Assembly: GCA_031271275.1 (NCBI GenBank)
Contig: JAISWA010000231.1
Span: 1-6,443 of the forward strand
Direction: 5' to 3'
Source: Clostridiales bacterium
GTDB lineage: Bacteria; Bacillota; Clostridia; Lachnospirales; WQUN01
DNA length: 6,443 bases
Shown here piece after piece: positions 5,450 through 6,443 of the stretch. A model generated the notes under the pieces. The model ran no database searches. It had not been told where the DNA came from and saw nothing but the letters and a program-made list of their open reading frames with translations. Within the stretch, counting starts at the first letter, position 1. Each line of letters starts with the position of its first letter. A program made the translations under genes and the position numbers.

Positions 5450-5877
5450 GGCAACCGCTGTCAGCCATTGAAACAGGCGCTTCGACCGCCGCGAACCATC
5501 GCCCGTTCGTTCATAAAAAAGATATCGCCCTGTTTGGCGCGTTGGTTTTTGCCGCGCTTTTGGCGTATCTTTTTTTTGTGCGGCCGGAGCGTAACATAGG
5601 CGCAGTTTACGGGCAAATCGCGGTGGACGGGCGGGTGGTAAAAAATTTTGCGCTTACGGCGGACAATATATTTTCGATTGAACAGAACCCGCATTTACGC
5701 TTCGAAGTTAAAAACGGCGCGGCGGCGTTTATCGCGTCCGACTGCCCGGATAAAATTTGTGTGCGCACGGGCTTTTTAAGCCGCGCCGGGCAAACGGCGG
5801 TCTGCCTGCCCAACAAGGTTTCGCTGAGGATTGTGGGCGCGGGTGAACCGGACGAAGCGGACGCGGCGGTGAGGTAG
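5446..5877 (+). CDS. NusG domain II-containing membrane-anchored protein (EetA-like)
   Basis: A 143-residue protein. The ATG at 5446 overlaps the apbE stop (ATGA) and has GGAGG 10 nt upstream. A polar N-terminal tail of about 24 residues is followed by one membrane segment (DIALFGALVFAALLAYLFFV, about 26-45) and a small extracytosolic domain. The domain shows the conserved pattern of this family: SDCPDKICVRTGFLSRAGQ then AVCLPNKV, with Cys100, Cys105 and Cys120. These proteins are named for similarity to domain II of NusG but are not transcription factors. Family knowledge: they recur beside ApbE and Gx-transporter genes, for example EetA in flavin-based extracellular electron transfer loci, and their biochemical role is not established. 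The cysteines could form a disulfide or bind a ligand; this is inference. Confidence 0.85.
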   Translation: MRQPLSAIETGASTAANHRPFVHKKDIALFGALVFAALLAYLFFVRPERNIGAVYGQIAVDGRVVKNFALTADNIFSIEQNPHLRFEVKNGAAAFIASDCPDKICVRTGFLSRAGQTAVCLPNKVSLRIVGAGEPDEADAAVR

Positions 5878-5880
5878 GGT

Positions 5881-6387
5881 ATGAGCATAAAAAAAATAAC
5901 CCGCCTCGGTGTCATGCTCGCGATGGTTATCGCCCTTTCCATCCTTGAGAACATGCTGCCGCCGCTGCCGCTGCTGCCGCCGAACGTCAAGCCGGGGCTT
6001 TCCAATATTATCACCATGTACTGCGTGTTCTTTACGGGACGGACGCAGGCGCTTTCCCTTAACGTCTTAAAATCCTTTTTTGTTTTCCTGACGCGGGGAC
6101 CGGTCGCCGGGCTGCTCAGCCTCTGCGGCGGAATGCTTTCCGTCTGCGTGGTGATTCTGTTGGTGGTTATTTTTAAGGAAAAAATTTCTTACGCCGCGGT
6201 AAGCGTGCTTGGGGCGTGCGCCCACAACTTAGGGCAGTACGCGGCGGTTTCGGCGGTGATGGTTTCGCCGGGCCTCTGGGCGTATTATCTGCCCGCGCTG
6301 CTGATTTCGGGCGTAGTCATGGGGACGCTGACCGGCGCGCTGCTTAAAGCCGCGCTTCCGGTGTTGGGGAAGGTGTTTGGGAAATAA
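5881..6387 (+). CDS. Gx transporter-family membrane protein (EetB-like; often misnamed heptaprenyl diphosphate synthase component I)
   Basis: A 168-residue, strongly hydrophobic protein with about five membrane segments. The ATG at 5881 follows the previous stop by 3 nt and has GAGG (5871-5874) 6 nt upstream. Family marks are the N-terminal LAMVIALSILENMLPP, then PPNVKPGLSNIITMY, a Gly-rich GLLSLCGGMLSV segment, GACAHNLGQ, and a final GVVMGTLTGALL. These match the small membrane proteins often annotated as heptaprenyl diphosphate synthase subunit I, although they lack any prenyltransferase active site. The fold resembles ECF-type S components, so a carrier function has been suggested. In extracellular electron transfer loci the counterpart is EetB. 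In such loci a polyprenyl synthase or FMN-binding protein often follows; here the window ends 56 bases later without a recognisable gene. Confidence 0.87.
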   Translation: MSIKKITRLGVMLAMVIALSILENMLPPLPLLPPNVKPGLSNIITMYCVFFTGRTQALSLNVLKSFFVFLTRGPVAGLLSLCGGMLSVCVVILLVVIFKEKISYAAVSVLGACAHNLGQYAAVSAVMVSPGLWAYYLPALLISGVVMGTLTGALLKAALPVLGKVFGK

Positions 6388-6443
6388 GGCTCTTTTTATA
6401 GGGTCTACGCTAATATACTGTGATGCCCTGTCTCAAGAAGCAG

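Noticed and set aside
6388..6443. Promoter or gene start after the Gx-transporter gene
   Set aside because: TAATAT (6411-6416) resembles a -10 box but has no -35 at proper spacing, and the ATG at 6423 has no ribosome site; too little sequence remains to judge.

Overview
The window looks like the chromosome of a Gram-positive anaerobe of the Clostridia, possibly Oscillospiraceae-like. The grounds are GC-rich coding sequence, strong AGGAGG-type ribosome sites, SigA-type promoters close to consensus, TTG starts, and a gene set (slipin, DegV, ApbE / NusG-domain-II / Gx-transporter) typical of Firmicutes. This placement is inferred from gene content, not from a marker gene.

Layout. (1) Positions 1-66, minus strand: the first 22 codons of a gene running off the left edge. 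It has a very good ribosome site, a consensus-like promoter, and a terminator-like hairpin between promoter and start codon. (2) Positions 67-700: a long non-coding stretch with two divergent promoters whose -35 boxes lie inside one inverted repeat. The plus-strand promoter is near perfect (TTGACA-17-TATAAA). The RNA it would make begins with a 13-nt arm that pairs with a segment about 65 nt downstream, followed by a GNRA-capped hairpin and two more hairpins. This is the best candidate here for an undescribed element. (3) Positions 701-3120, plus strand: a two-gene unit, a soluble slipin/SPFH protein followed (TTGA overlap) by a multi-pass membrane protein with a DUF4129-like tail. (4) Positions 3128-3154: a short copy of a widespread repeat, between convergent genes. 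(5) Positions 3174-4049, minus strand: a DegV-family fatty-acid-binding protein with its own promoter. (6) Positions 4050-4375: a non-coding stretch with the DegV promoter and an extended -10 promoter for the next unit. (7) Positions 4376-6387, plus strand: a tightly packed three-gene operon encoding an ApbE-type FAD:protein FMN transferase lipoprotein, a single-pass NusG-domain-II protein and a Gx-transporter-family membrane protein. (8) Positions 6388-6443: no supported feature.

How the genes may work together. The last three genes match in type and order the extracytosolic flavinylation module also found in flavin-based extracellular electron transfer loci (FmnB-EetA-EetB-like) and near Rnf/FMN-binding proteins. 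ApbE would attach FMN covalently to an exported protein not present here, and the two small membrane proteins would belong to the associated quinone/flavin redox apparatus. The slipin and DUF4129 pair suggests a membrane-scaffolding unit of unknown purpose. No phage, transposase, CRISPR, tRNA or rRNA was seen.
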